From positions 1-26,296 of the IMG/VR virus record IMGVR_UViG_3300042868_010856: a DNA stretch of 26,296 nucleotides; one strand, 5' to 3'. Of the stretch, positions 1 through 6,997 are shown piece after piece (the stretch's first letter is position 1; every line of letters begins with the position of its first letter). Both the position numbers and the translations under genes were made by a program. The notes under the pieces are model-generated. The model did not search any database and had not been told where the DNA came from. It saw only the letters and a program-made list of their open reading frames with translations. Source of the stretch: a virus.

Positions 1-152
1 GTCTCGCAGTAGCTTACGCCCTGCGCGTTAAAGAAGATCGTGACCGGCTCGCGTTCATTCTGAAAGCCGTAGTCGAAGACGAAGCCAAATACAGAATCCT
101 GCGCAACGAAGCCGCAGCACTGCGTAAGGCCCGTGACAGCAAGCACGTCTAA
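1..152 (+). CDS. C-terminal end of an unidentified protein (5' partial)
   Basis: The frame is open from the window edge (first full codon at 3) to a TAA at 150-152. It gives 49 residues rich in Arg, Lys, Glu and Ala, with a helical, charged look (LRVKEDRDRLAFILKAVVED, then RNEAAALRKARDSKHV). No motif is recognisable from so short a tail. Its stop codon lies inside the first copy of the 14-bp palindrome, the same arrangement as the next genes, so it is probably the preceding member of the same operon. Confidence 0.6.
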   Translation, partial: LAVAYALRVKEDRDRLAFILKAVVEDEAKYRILRNEAAALRKARDSKHV

Positions 153-160
153 GATTAGAC
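147..160. promoter_or_regulatory. 14-bp palindrome, copy 1 (GTCTAA-GA-TTAGAC)
   Basis: Perfect 6-bp arms around a 2-bp centre. The TAA of the left arm is the stop codon of the upstream gene, and the site lies 40 bp before the MoxR gene start. It is one of seven copies in the window. The symmetry suits a dimeric DNA-binding protein. As RNA it could also form a 5-bp stem with a 4-nt loop. Confidence 0.7.
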
Positions 161-199
161 CAACCGTTAAGTAAAACCCAACCTATCTAGGAAACCAAA

Positions 200-1261
200 A
201 TGAAACTCGCAATCAACCTTTCTCAAGCCACCACCCTGATCGAAAACTGCGGCGCAAGCAACACCATCCTGTTGCGGGGTGCACCCGGCGTAGGCAAGTC
301 AAGCATCCTCAAGACGCTGGCCCAACGCATGCCGGACTACCTGCCCTGCTATATCGACGTGGCCAACCTCGACCTTGGTGACTTGGCCATGCCAGTGATT
401 GACCGGGACAGCATGACCACATCGTATGCACCCAACGCTCGCTTCGGTATCGCCAAGGGTCAGCGCAAGCCCGTGCTGCTCATGCTCGACGAGTTGGGTA
501 AAGCCTCACGCCCTGTGCTCAACATGCTGTTGCCCGTCATCCTCGAACACCGACTGGGTGACGTTGAACTGCCCGTGGGTAGCGTGGTGTTTGCGACGAC
601 CAACCTTGACACCGATGGGGTGGGCGACAACATCCCTGCACATGCATACAACCGCATGACTGTGGTCAACGTGGGCAACCCGACAGCGGACGAGTGGTTG
701 CACTGGGCCGCGGCCAACGACGTGACCCCCGAGGTGATGGTGTTCGCCAAGCAATACCCGCAGGTGTTCGACAGCTACACCGACTTGGATGACGGCGACA
801 ACAACCCGTATATCTTCAACCCACGCGCTGGTCAGATCAAGGCGTTCTGCTCACCACGTTCGCTGGAGAAAACATCCAACATCATCAAGCGACGTGAGGT
901 GTTGGGTGATGCGCTTATCCCTGCACTGGCTGGCACGATCGGCGAGTCAGCGGCGCGTGACATGGAAGCCCTCGTGCACTTGGCCGACCAGATACCTACG
1001 TTCGAGGCAGTGACCACAGCGCCCGACAAGACCAAGCTGCCCGAGGGTGCAGGTGCTTACTTCCTCATGGCGTTCATGCTGGCTGGCCGTGTCAAAGAGG
1101 ACACGATGGATGCAGTCATGGCCTACGTCGATCGTTGGGAACAGTTCGAGGCACGGACTCTGTTCATCTCCACGCTGGCGACCAACGCATCCAAGGTAGG
1201 TATGGCATGCAAGAACAAAGCGTTCACCAAGCAAGCCGCATCGCTGGGCAAATACTTCTAA
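200..1261 (+). CDS. MoxR/CobS-type AAA+ ATPase
   Basis: This 353-aa protein is an AAA+ ATPase of the MoxR/CobS type, a class that usually couples ATP hydrolysis to remodelling or metal insertion together with a VWA-domain partner. It shows Walker A GAPGVGKS at residues 27-34, Walker B LLMLDE at 93-98, a sensor-1-like ATTN at 132-135, and an NRM segment at 151-153 that may carry an arginine finger. The C-terminal third looks like the helical lid. The VWA partner is encoded two genes downstream in the same direction, the normal context for this family. The start at 200 follows AGGAAACCAAA. Translation covers the usual single-ATPase-domain length. Function as an ATPase is secure. The substrate is unknown, and no CobN-like chelatase subunit is present, so cobalt insertion is not supported. 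Confidence 0.9.
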   Translation: MKLAINLSQATTLIENCGASNTILLRGAPGVGKSSILKTLAQRMPDYLPCYIDVANLDLGDLAMPVIDRDSMTTSYAPNARFGIAKGQRKPVLLMLDELGKASRPVLNMLLPVILEHRLGDVELPVGSVVFATTNLDTDGVGDNIPAHAYNRMTVVNVGNPTADEWLHWAAANDVTPEVMVFAKQYPQVFDSYTDLDDGDNNPYIFNPRAGQIKAFCSPRSLEKTSNIIKRREVLGDALIPALAGTIGESAARDMEALVHLADQIPTFEAVTTAPDKTKLPEGAGAYFLMAFMLAGRVKEDTMDAVMAYVDRWEQFEARTLFISTLATNASKVGMACKNKAFTKQAASLGKYF

Positions 1262-1269
1262 TCTTAGAC
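1256..1269. promoter_or_regulatory. 14-bp palindrome, copy 2 (TTCTAA-TC-TTAGAC)
   Basis: Differs from the perfect palindrome only at the first base. TAA at 1259-1261 is the stop codon of the MoxR gene. The site is directly followed by the GGAG of the next gene. Confidence 0.65.
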
Positions 1270-1273
1270 GGAG

Positions 1274-1289
1274 CACCCCTCGCGGGGTG
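1274..1289 (+). promoter_or_regulatory. Hairpin between Shine-Dalgarno and start codon
   Basis: CACCCC-TCGC-GGGGTG is a perfect 6-bp stem with a 4-nt loop. GGAG at 1270-1273 is 23 nt from the ATG at 1297, too far for normal initiation. Folding the 16-nt hairpin leaves 7 nt, an ideal spacing. No other good ribosome-binding site lies nearer the ATG. Confidence 0.55.
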
Positions 1290-1296
1290 AAACACA

Positions 1297-1866
1297 ATGG
1301 CAAATTCATTTGACGCAGTGCGCGATCTGCGCACACCGGGGCTTGTGATTGGCTCAATCTACATCGACCCACAACAGGTTCCCAAGCGCATCAAGACAGC
1401 AACCCAACGCATGCTACGTAAGCTCACGGTGACCGGGGGGCATAGCTCTAAGTCTCGTAAGCTGTTCGAGATGCTCATGCAAGACTACGGGGACAACGTG
1501 GCGTGGATATGCGACTGGGGCACGGTCTTCAACATCCACCTCACACCCCAACCCTTGCGCGATCAGTGGTGCGAGTATCTGGAGCTGGACTACACCATAC
1601 GTTCGGCGAATGGGCGCTACCCCACTCCTATCAACCAGAGTTACGCACGGGATTCTACGGAGGCGGCAATTGCGCGAGTGCGTAGCGGCACGAGCAGATA
1701 TGCAGGCTTCTCAAACGACACGGCCCGGTGCGACGACGCAGTAACCCCGTTGGTTGTCGAAGCGTTCCTTACACACATGCCGCCTGAACACAAGGCCATA
1801 GGTGAAGCACTCGCCGCTCGACTCGACGGCACTGCGCCCATCCCAGTAAGTATTCGAGGCATCTAA
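1297..1866 (+). CDS. Unknown protein encoded between MoxR ATPase and VWA protein
   Basis: This 189-aa soluble protein has no motif I recognise. The N-terminal half is basic (KRIKTATQRMLRKL, then SSKSRKLFEML) and contains a Trp/Cys-rich stretch (VAWICDWGTVFNIHL). The C-terminal half has RYPTPINQSYARDSTEAAIARVRSG and a helical end. There is no signal peptide or membrane segment. It sits between the AAA+ ATPase and the VWA/metallopeptidase gene, so it may be an adaptor or third subunit of that complex. That role is inferred from position only. Translation probably depends on the hairpin-spaced ribosome-binding site upstream, and the stop codon lies in the third palindrome. Confidence 0.75.
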   Translation: MANSFDAVRDLRTPGLVIGSIYIDPQQVPKRIKTATQRMLRKLTVTGGHSSKSRKLFEMLMQDYGDNVAWICDWGTVFNIHLTPQPLRDQWCEYLELDYTIRSANGRYPTPINQSYARDSTEAAIARVRSGTSRYAGFSNDTARCDDAVTPLVVEAFLTHMPPEHKAIGEALAARLDGTAPIPVSIRGI

Positions 1867-1874
1867 TCTTAGAC
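1861..1874. promoter_or_regulatory. 14-bp palindrome, copy 3 (ATCTAA-TC-TTAGAC)
   Basis: One base from perfect symmetry. TAA at 1864-1866 is the stop of the upstream gene. GGAG follows at once, and the VWA gene starts 12 bp after the site. Confidence 0.65.
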
Positions 1875-1885
1875 GGAGAACGACA

Positions 1886-3073
1886 ATGACACCACTTGAC
1901 CGAATCAAAAAAGCCCACGTCAGTATCATGAGACACAAGCGCTTCTGCGCTTTCTCTGGTGTGCTGGCCTGTGGCGAGACGACCATTGACGACACCATCC
2001 CCACGGCATGCACCAACGGCTGGGACAAGCGATACAACTCGACGTTCGTATCGACCGTGCTGGCCAGTGACCCATGCTTGCGCTTCGTTGTGTTGCATGA
2101 GGCCATGCATGCGTCATACAAGCACCTCACTGTATGGCGCACCCTGTGGAAAGAGAACGCACAGTTGGCCAACATCGCCGCCGACCACTTCGTGAACCTT
2201 GCTCTGCAAGACATGGACAAGGACGAGGGGTTCATCCTCATGCCCGAGGTAGGTGTGCAACCCGATGCCAAGTATCGTGGCTGGTCAGTCCATCAAATCT
2301 TCAACGACCTCAAGCAGCAGCAACAGCAGAACCCCAACTCGGGCGATGGCGACGGTGAGGGTGACGGCTCAGGCAGTGGCATCGACGAGCATGACTGGGA
2401 GAACGCAGGTCAGAAGGATGCCAAGACCCAAGCCGCGCAAGCCCAAGAGATTGATCGTGCTCTGCGTCAGGGCGAGGCACTGGCCCGCAAGCGTGGCGAG
2501 GGTGCGGGTGACAAAGATGGTGTGTTGGGTGACTTGCTCAAGCCTCAAGTTAACTGGCGCGAGAAGCTACGTGAGTTCGTGCAGCAGACATGCCAAGGCA
2601 ACGACGAGAGCACATGGCGCAAACCCAACCGACGCTACCTGACACAGGACATATACATGCCCTCCATGCACAGCGAGACGATGGGTGAGCTGGTCATTGG
2701 GTTCGACACGTCGGGCTCTTGCTTCTCGGGTACGGTCCTCACTAGGTTCAGCAGTGAGATCGCGGCCATCGTTGCGGCGGTTCGACCTGAGAAAACCCGC
2801 GTGATCTATTGGGACTACAACGTGCAGCTTGAGCAGGTGTTCGACAACGGCGAGTTCAGCATGAGCAGCCTCACACCCCGCGGCGGTGGCGGCACTGATG
2901 GTTCCGTGCTGGCCGACTACCTCAAGGAGAAGCACATCACACCGCAAGCGATCGTGCAGTTCACCGATGGCTACGTAGGTAGCTGGGGCGACGAGGTTGC
3001 ACCAACACTGTGGGCCATCACCGAGAACCACATCCGCGCACCGTTCGGCCAGACGTTGCACATCGACGTCTAA
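1886..3073 (+). CDS. Metallopeptidase-like plus VWA domain protein (DUF2201-like), MoxR partner
   Basis: This 395-aa two-domain protein has a putative metallopeptidase domain at the N-terminus with HEAMH at residues 71-75 inside VVLHEAMHASYKHL. A flexible Gln- and Gly/Asp-rich linker follows at about 143-166. The C-terminal VWA domain carries a MIDAS metal site: DTSGS at 274-278, Thr337 in GGGGTD, and Asp361 in FTDG. This matches the DUF2201 putative-metallopeptidase/VWA-like architecture that is commonly encoded beside MoxR ATPases. The expected role is substrate recognition or target binding for the ATPase. Whether HEXXH is catalytically active cannot be seen. GGAGAACGACA upstream of 1886 is a good ribosome-binding site. 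The palindromes flank the gene on both sides. Confidence 0.88.
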   Translation: MTPLDRIKKAHVSIMRHKRFCAFSGVLACGETTIDDTIPTACTNGWDKRYNSTFVSTVLASDPCLRFVVLHEAMHASYKHLTVWRTLWKENAQLANIAADHFVNLALQDMDKDEGFILMPEVGVQPDAKYRGWSVHQIFNDLKQQQQQNPNSGDGDGEGDGSGSGIDEHDWENAGQKDAKTQAAQAQEIDRALRQGEALARKRGEGAGDKDGVLGDLLKPQVNWREKLREFVQQTCQGNDESTWRKPNRRYLTQDIYMPSMHSETMGELVIGFDTSGSCFSGTVLTRFSSEIAAIVAAVRPEKTRVIYWDYNVQLEQVFDNGEFSMSSLTPRGGGGTDGSVLADYLKEKHITPQAIVQFTDGYVGSWGDEVAPTLWAITENHIRAPFGQTLHIDV

Positions 3074-3081
3074 TCTTAGAC
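3068..3081. promoter_or_regulatory. 14-bp palindrome, copy 4 (GTCTAA-TC-TTAGAC)
   Basis: Perfect arms. TAA at 3071-3073 is the stop of the VWA gene. AAGGAG of the next gene begins immediately after the site and its ATG is at 3094. Confidence 0.7.
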
Positions 3082-3093
3082 AAGGAGAACATC

Positions 3094-3492
3094 ATGGGAT
3101 ACAGAAGCCAAGTGACAGCAGTCATCTACCCCGCCGCACCCGAGGACCCACTAGGTCCCGACGCATACAAAGAGTATGAGGCTGAGAAGTATGAAGCACT
3201 GCGGGTCCTGATGAGCACCAAGTTCGAGCAGCTTATGGGCAAGTGGTTCGGCGGTGAAGCGCAGTGGGACGACCGGAATCAGCGCCTCGTGTTCGAGATG
3301 CAAGACGTCAAGTGGTACGAGAGCTACGAGGACGTGAAAGCGTTTGACGCGATGCTCATCAACATTACAGAGCTTGGGTATTGCTCAGAGTTTGTCCGCG
3401 TCGGCGAGGAGACTGATGACATTGAACATCGGTACGAAGGCGACGGCGTGAAATACATACTGAATGTGCAGCGAACCATCACGATTGACTAA
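3094..3492 (+). CDS. Conserved phage protein beginning MGYRSQV
   Basis: A 132-aa acidic protein. I chose the ATG at 3094 because AAGGAG lies just upstream; a longer frame from 3010 would run back into the VWA gene. The N-terminus MGYRSQVTAVIYP resembles a small family of phage proteins that begin MGYRS(D/E)V, whose function is unknown to me. The middle is rich in Trp, Tyr and acidic residues (KWFGGEAQWDD, VKWYESYEDVKAFD). There is no membrane segment. It is followed after 10 bp by the next gene, with its own AAGGAG. Confidence 0.8.
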   Translation: MGYRSQVTAVIYPAAPEDPLGPDAYKEYEAEKYEALRVLMSTKFEQLMGKWFGGEAQWDDRNQRLVFEMQDVKWYESYEDVKAFDAMLINITELGYCSEFVRVGEETDDIEHRYEGDGVKYILNVQRTITID

Positions 3493-3502
3493 GGAGTTCA
3501 AC

Positions 3503-4138
3503 ATGACGACCAAAGAAATTTCCGTGCTTGAGTTGCAGAAGCTCGACCCCAAGCGGTTCGAGCGTGAGTATTGGGATTGGGTGTCACACCACTGGTGGGA
3601 AGGCGACAACACCATCGAATGGTTTGTTTCCGAGCAAACGTCTAAGGGTATCTTGGACATTGACCCGAAGGACGTCACCTACTCTGGGTTCTACTCGCAG
3701 GGCGACGGCGCGGCGTTCGATGCCCGTGTGGACGTGCTGCGATTCATGCGCGACAAGGGCTACGACAACACCTACATGCCGCTGTATATGGACATGGAGA
3801 ACTACGGCGTGACGTGCAAAGTCAGTCGTGGGAGTCATCGTGCCAACTACATGGCGCAGGGCGCGGACATTGACTACACACCGGGCAACTGTTTGCCCGC
3901 AGGGATATTCAGCGACATGAGCCAAGAGGATTGGGACACGCTGTTGGAAGAACAGTGGGGCTACCTTGAGAACGAGCTGGCCACAGAGATTCACGAGTAC
4001 GCCAAGGATGCGGCCGAGGAACTCTACAAGGCGCTCGAAGAGGACTACGACGCATGCACCAGTGAAGAGGCGTTCATAGATTCCTGTGAGTGCAACGAGG
4101 TAACTTTTAAATTGGAGGATGAATCATGCGAGGCTTAG
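3503..4138 (+). CDS. Conserved phage protein with SGFYSQGDGAAF motif
   Basis: This 211-aa acidic protein starts at the ATG preceded by AAGGAG. It contains YSGFYSQGDGAAFDARV at about residues 65-80, a motif I recall from hypothetical proteins of podoviruses and other phages, followed by a long acidic, probably helical C-terminal half (residues about 150-211, many Glu and Asp). No catalytic motif or membrane segment is visible. A 13-bp overlap with the next gene indicates translational coupling. Function unknown. Confidence 0.8.
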   Translation: MTTKEISVLELQKLDPKRFEREYWDWVSHHWWEGDNTIEWFVSEQTSKGILDIDPKDVTYSGFYSQGDGAAFDARVDVLRFMRDKGYDNTYMPLYMDMENYGVTCKVSRGSHRANYMAQGADIDYTPGNCLPAGIFSDMSQEDWDTLLEEQWGYLENELATEIHEYAKDAAEELYKALEEDYDACTSEEAFIDSCECNEVTFKLEDESCEA

Positions 4139-4392
4139 TAAAAATTGGTGGGCGTGATGTTGTGCTCAACGAAGCACGCATGGCTGCACTGCTTGACCTG
4201 ATGCGCGACGCGGTGCACATCAAGGACGAATACATCGGCAGCAACAAGGGCGACAACGGCACCAACTACAAGAAGCTGGTGCGCGCAATCCCTATGGAAG
4301 AGCTGCTGGGTATAACCCTCATGCCCGATGACTACATCGACACACTGATTTTCAAAACCAAACTGCATGACGAAGCGGCAAGCTCCAAGTAA
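4126..4392 (+). CDS. Small protein of unknown function
   Basis: An 88-aa protein that starts inside the end of the preceding gene, with GGAGG 9 bp upstream of the ATG. It has a basic N-terminus (MRGLVKIGGRDVVL) and a helical middle (ARMAALLDLMRDAVHIKDEYIGSNK). No known domain. Confidence 0.72.
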   Translation: MRGLVKIGGRDVVLNEARMAALLDLMRDAVHIKDEYIGSNKGDNGTNYKKLVRAIPMEELLGITLMPDDYIDTLIFKTKLHDEAASSK

Positions 4393-4411
4393 GCCGCGTG
4401 TAAGCAAACTC

Positions 4412-4425
4412 ATCTACGATTAGAC
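4412..4425. promoter_or_regulatory. 14-bp palindrome, copy 5, imperfect (ATCTAC-GA-TTAGAC)
   Basis: The right arm is intact; the left arm has two changes. The site lies in the 47-bp gap before the DUF3150-like gene, just upstream of its AGGA. Unlike copies 1-4 it does not carry a stop codon. Confidence 0.5.
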
Positions 4426-4439
4426 AATAGGAAAACACA

Positions 4440-5342
4440 ATGACACAACAAAACGTAGCCGGTGTGGCCCGTGCAGCCATGCTCGTATCCCTGAACATCA
4501 GCACCTACTCTGGACGCAAGCAAGACAAGCGCACCCAAGGCGAGGTCACTACATCCAAAGGTTCTGGCTCTACCCGTGCGGCGTCGGTATACAAGAACCT
4601 GTTCGCTGACTGCGCCGAGCTGGATGCCATCGTGAAGTTCCAAGCTCGTGCTCGTATGCGCCACTACCAAATGACCCTGCCTTGGGATGACATGGGCCCA
4701 CGCCTGTTGTCTACCGCGGCCTTCATGGACTACAAGACGGACATGAACCGCTATGAAGATCAGTTTAGGTTGCTGGTCGATGCGTTCCTCGACAAGTACG
4801 AGACGCTGGTGGCTGCTGCTGCGTTCAAGCTGGGCACTCTCTTTGACCGTGACGAATACCCCGAGCGCTCGAAGATCGCCAAGAAGTTTAGCTTCGACCT
4901 TACGTTCACACCCCTGCCCACCTCGGGCGACTTCCGACTGGACATTGAGCGTGAGGTGCAGGACGACTTGGTTCGTCAGTATGAACAGCGCTTGCAGATT
5001 CAGGTTGCGGCCGCACAGCAAGATGCATGGCGTCGTATGCACGAGGTGCTCACCCGCCTCAAGGACCGTCTAACATTAGACGACATGGGCAAGCGCAAGA
5101 CGTTTCACGACACGACAGTGACCAACGCGCAGGAGCTTTGCGGTCTGTTGACTCAGCTCAACGTGACCAACGACCCCGCGCTTGAGAAAGCCCGACAACA
5201 GCTTGAGGCAGCGATGGCTGATGTTGACCCCAAAGAACTCCGCAAGGAGGAGAGTGTGCGCCTCGACACCCTGCAGAAAGTCACCTCGACTCTCGACGCA
5301 TGGGACTGGGGCATTGAAGAAGGAGTAGCGAATGACGAGTGA
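4440..5342 (+). CDS. DUF3150-like protein, probable part of the MoxR/VWA module
   Basis: A 300-aa, mostly helical, charged protein with no membrane segment. Residues about 8-30 read VARAAMLVSLNISTYSGRKQDK. The middle has YEDQFRLLVDAFLDKYETLVAAAAFKLG and FTPLPTSGDFRLD. The end is coiled-coil-like (EKARQQLEAAMADVDPKELRKEE). Layout and sequence fit DUF3150, an uncharacterised family I recall near MoxR/VWA genes in phages and proteobacteria. That assignment is from memory of the family and is moderate. AGGAAAACACA precedes the ATG. A copy of the palindrome lies inside the gene at 5068-5081. Confidence 0.75.
   Translation: MTQQNVAGVARAAMLVSLNISTYSGRKQDKRTQGEVTTSKGSGSTRAASVYKNLFADCAELDAIVKFQARARMRHYQMTLPWDDMGPRLLSTAAFMDYKTDMNRYEDQFRLLVDAFLDKYETLVAAAAFKLGTLFDRDEYPERSKIAKKFSFDLTFTPLPTSGDFRLDIEREVQDDLVRQYEQRLQIQVAAAQQDAWRRMHEVLTRLKDRLTLDDMGKRKTFHDTTVTNAQELCGLLTQLNVTNDPALEKARQQLEAAMADVDPKELRKEESVRLDTLQKVTSTLDAWDWGIEEGVANDE
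5068..5081. promoter_or_regulatory. 14-bp palindrome, copy 6, inside coding sequence (GTCTAA-CA-TTAGAC)
   Basis: Perfect arms, extended to 16 bp by flanking C and G. It is read as Arg-Leu-Thr-Leu-Asp, with CTA and TTA leucine codons that are uncommon in the surrounding gene. Confidence 0.6.
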
Positions 5343-5625
5343 CCAGATGGATGACTTGGTTAACACGCAGCCACACGTCTGCCGGTATGTGGAACAGGTG
5401 GATGGGTCGTGGAACCTGAGCATGTTTTTCCCAGCCGAGTCCAAACGAGGTGAAGGCGCGGGTGGCACAGTTGGTACGCAACCCGCGTGGCTCAAGAAGA
5501 TCGTGGACATAGCCATAGTAGCTGACGCGTTTCAAGTAGTGCCGCACCCACCACCGGGGCGCGTCTTGTGGTTCGAGCTGGACGACCACGGCGATTTTTT
5601 GACATTCAGAGACCCAGCAAAGTAA
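5332..5625 (+). CDS. Small phage protein of unknown function
   Basis: A 97-aa protein that overlaps the end of the preceding gene by 11 bp, with GAAGGAG upstream of the ATG. It contains a Gly-rich loop (ESKRGEGAGGTVGTQ) and a Pro-rich stretch (FQVVPHPPPGRVLWFEL). No known domain. Confidence 0.7.
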   Translation: MTSDQMDDLVNTQPHVCRYVEQVDGSWNLSMFFPAESKRGEGAGGTVGTQPAWLKKIVDIAIVADAFQVVPHPPPGRVLWFELDDHGDFLTFRDPAK

Positions 5626-5634
5626 GGACCTAAC

Positions 5635-5817
5635 ATGTATGAACACTTGAGCGATCAAGAATTGCTGCGCATGGCGCAGCACGAGACCCACCCGTTGTTG
5701 GTGGCCATTGCAGAACGCCTCGACATGAGGATACGTGACTTGGAGGACTACGATGCCCACCCCAAACCCTACCACCCCCAGCAACTCGAACTCGACTTCG
5801 GAGGTTCCAATGAATGA
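5635..5817 (+). CDS. Small acidic protein of unknown function
   Basis: A 60-aa protein with a helical N-terminus (SDQELLRMAQHETHPLLVAIAERLDMRIRDLEDY) and a Pro-rich tail. AAGGACC precedes the ATG. It overlaps the next gene by 8 bp. Confidence 0.7.
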   Translation: MYEHLSDQELLRMAQHETHPLLVAIAERLDMRIRDLEDYDAHPKPYHPQQLELDFGGSNE

Positions 5818-5992
5818 CCCATTGACTTATGTGCACCCCCGCACGGTAGAGCAAGCGTTTGGCCCCGGTGAGCGAGGCCCTGTGGTTGAGAAGGACGCAG
5901 AGCCTGAGATGTATTGGGATGACAAGCTGATGCTGTGGGTTGCCCCCGCGGTTGTGATTTTTCTTATTGTTTTATTTGCACTGGAGAACTGA
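5810..5992 (+). CDS. Small single-pass membrane protein
   Basis: A 60-aa protein. GGAGG just upstream fixes the start at 5810 rather than at an upstream in-frame ATG. Residues 1-38 are hydrophilic. The C-terminus is one hydrophobic segment, LMLWVAPAVVIFLIVLFAL, so it is probably anchored by its tail in the inner membrane. Function unknown; it could be holin-like or spanin-like, but nothing specific supports this. Confidence 0.68.
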   Translation: MNDPLTYVHPRTVEQAFGPGERGPVVEKDAEPEMYWDDKLMLWVAPAVVIFLIVLFALEN

Positions 5993-5994
5993 AA

Positions 5995-6366
5995 ATGAAA
6001 GACATTCAAAAACGTGAATTGACTCGTGCCATTAACCTGATCAACGCATTGGGTTGCACCTACAAGATCATCACCCCCGAGGGTGAGAAGTTTGGCGAGC
6101 TTAGGGTTGTCGAGCCGACAGTCAGGACCAAGCGTGCCGAACTTCGGTATCCATATGGCGTGCTGAAGCGCTACGTCTGCGACGAAATGAAAATGGACCT
6201 TGCCATCGGTGAAGTGTACGAGGTGAAGTGTGGACAATTTCACGCGGCGACGTTGCGAGCTTCGATCTGCGCACACCTGACAAAAAATTGGGGTTCGAAA
6301 ACGTACACCACCGTGGCTCACAAAGATCGTATTGAGATTCTACGTACTGCGGCGAGGGCTGAGTGA
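5995..6366 (+). CDS. Conserved phage protein, possibly nucleic-acid-binding
   Basis: A 123-aa basic protein starting two bases after the previous stop, with GGAG upstream. The C-terminal part (FHAATLRASICAHLTKNWGSKTYTTVAHKDRIEILRTA) resembles the tail of a recurrent family of small phage proteins and could bind nucleic acid. That is inference from charge and pattern only. It overlaps the next gene by 4 bp. Confidence 0.72.
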   Translation: MKDIQKRELTRAINLINALGCTYKIITPEGEKFGELRVVEPTVRTKRAELRYPYGVLKRYVCDEMKMDLAIGEVYEVKCGQFHAATLRASICAHLTKNWGSKTYTTVAHKDRIEILRTAARAE

Positions 6367-6590
6367 AATACGTTGCCGCAATCTGGCTGGCGCTTACCAT
6401 CTTCATCGGTTACGAACTGATGGGGATGGCATTCACCAAGGGCTACGAGCAGGGCTACGTTGAGGGGCGTGAACGCGCCTTGATGGACGATCAGTCGCTC
6501 TACAAGCACTGCACCGCTTGGTGGTTCGATGGCAGTGAGCCACGGGCCATCAAGGAGATCAACAAGTACTGTGATCGGAGAAGCAAATGA
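6363..6590 (+). CDS. Small protein with N-terminal membrane segment
   Basis: A 75-aa protein with a GTG start that overlaps the previous TGA. The N-terminal hydrophobic segment (VAAIWLALTIFIGYELMGMAF) is followed by a soluble, charged part with two Cys residues. It is probably a signal anchor with the tail in the periplasm. It overlaps the next gene by 4 bp. Function unknown. Confidence 0.68.
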   Translation: MKYVAAIWLALTIFIGYELMGMAFTKGYEQGYVEGRERALMDDQSLYKHCTAWWFDGSEPRAIKEINKYCDRRSK

Positions 6591-6916
6591 AACACATCAT
6601 CACGGCGCTGGCCCTTGTTGCCAGCACAACCGCATCGGCGCAGTTCTACTCGGGCAACGAGCTGCTCCAGCGCATGGACTCTGGAGATGCTAGTCAAAAC
6701 ATGCTGGCCATGGGTTATGTGGCTGGCGTGGTTGACATGACTCGCGGTGAATACCACTGCGCCCCCGCAACCGTGACGCTCGGTCAAGTGCGGGACATGG
6801 TGCGCAACTACATCTACAACAACCCCGCCAATCGACACATGAACGGCTCGGTGTTGGTGGCTTTACCTCTCGTGGAGATATGGCCCTGCGTTACAAAGAA
6901 AGGCGGGAAGTTATGA
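6587..6916 (+). CDS. Secreted Rap1a/Tai-like protein
   Basis: A 109-aa protein with a clear signal peptide (MKHIITALALVASTTASA, cleavage expected before Gln19). The mature part reads GYVAGVVDMTRGEYHC, then TLGQVRDMVRNYIYNNP, ending LVEIWPC. This pattern fits the Rap1a/Tai family, named for periplasmic immunity proteins that neutralise type VI secretion amidase effectors and also common as small phage proteins. The two mature Cys residues could form a disulfide. GGAG is 4 nt before the ATG, and the gene overlaps its upstream neighbour by 4 bp. The phage role is not known. Family assignment is from memory of the motif. Confidence 0.75.
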   Translation: MKHIITALALVASTTASAQFYSGNELLQRMDSGDASQNMLAMGYVAGVVDMTRGEYHCAPATVTLGQVRDMVRNYIYNNPANRHMNGSVLVALPLVEIWPCVTKKGGKL

Positions 6917-6942
6917 ACAACACAAACACAGGTGGACCAGCG

Positions 6943-6970
6943 TTGACAGATCAATTCAAAATAGTACACT
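6943..6970 (+). promoter_or_regulatory. Sigma70-type promoter for the zinc-finger/HNH gene
   Basis: TTGACA at 6943-6948, a 16-bp AT-rich spacer, and TACACT at 6965-6970. The gene starts at 6998 with AAGGAG at 6987-6992. The -10 box sits in a small interrupted repeat, TACA-C-TGTA. Confidence 0.65.
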
Positions 6971-6997
6971 GTAGTCATTCCAACAAAAGGAGTTGAT

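Noticed and set aside
1711-2271. Antisense open frame of 186 codons
   Set aside because: It spans parts of two well-supported + strand genes, has no domain and is rich in Ser/Cys/Arg as expected for a mirror frame of G+C-rich codons.
200-3073. Cobaltochelatase (CobS/CobT) for cobalamin synthesis
   Set aside because: The ATPase and VWA proteins are of that general type, but the large CobN subunit and other pathway genes are missing and the VWA protein has an N-terminal HEXXH domain.
4410-5042. Antisense open frame of 210 codons
   Set aside because: It lies opposite the DUF3150-like gene and reflects its codon bias; no domain visible.
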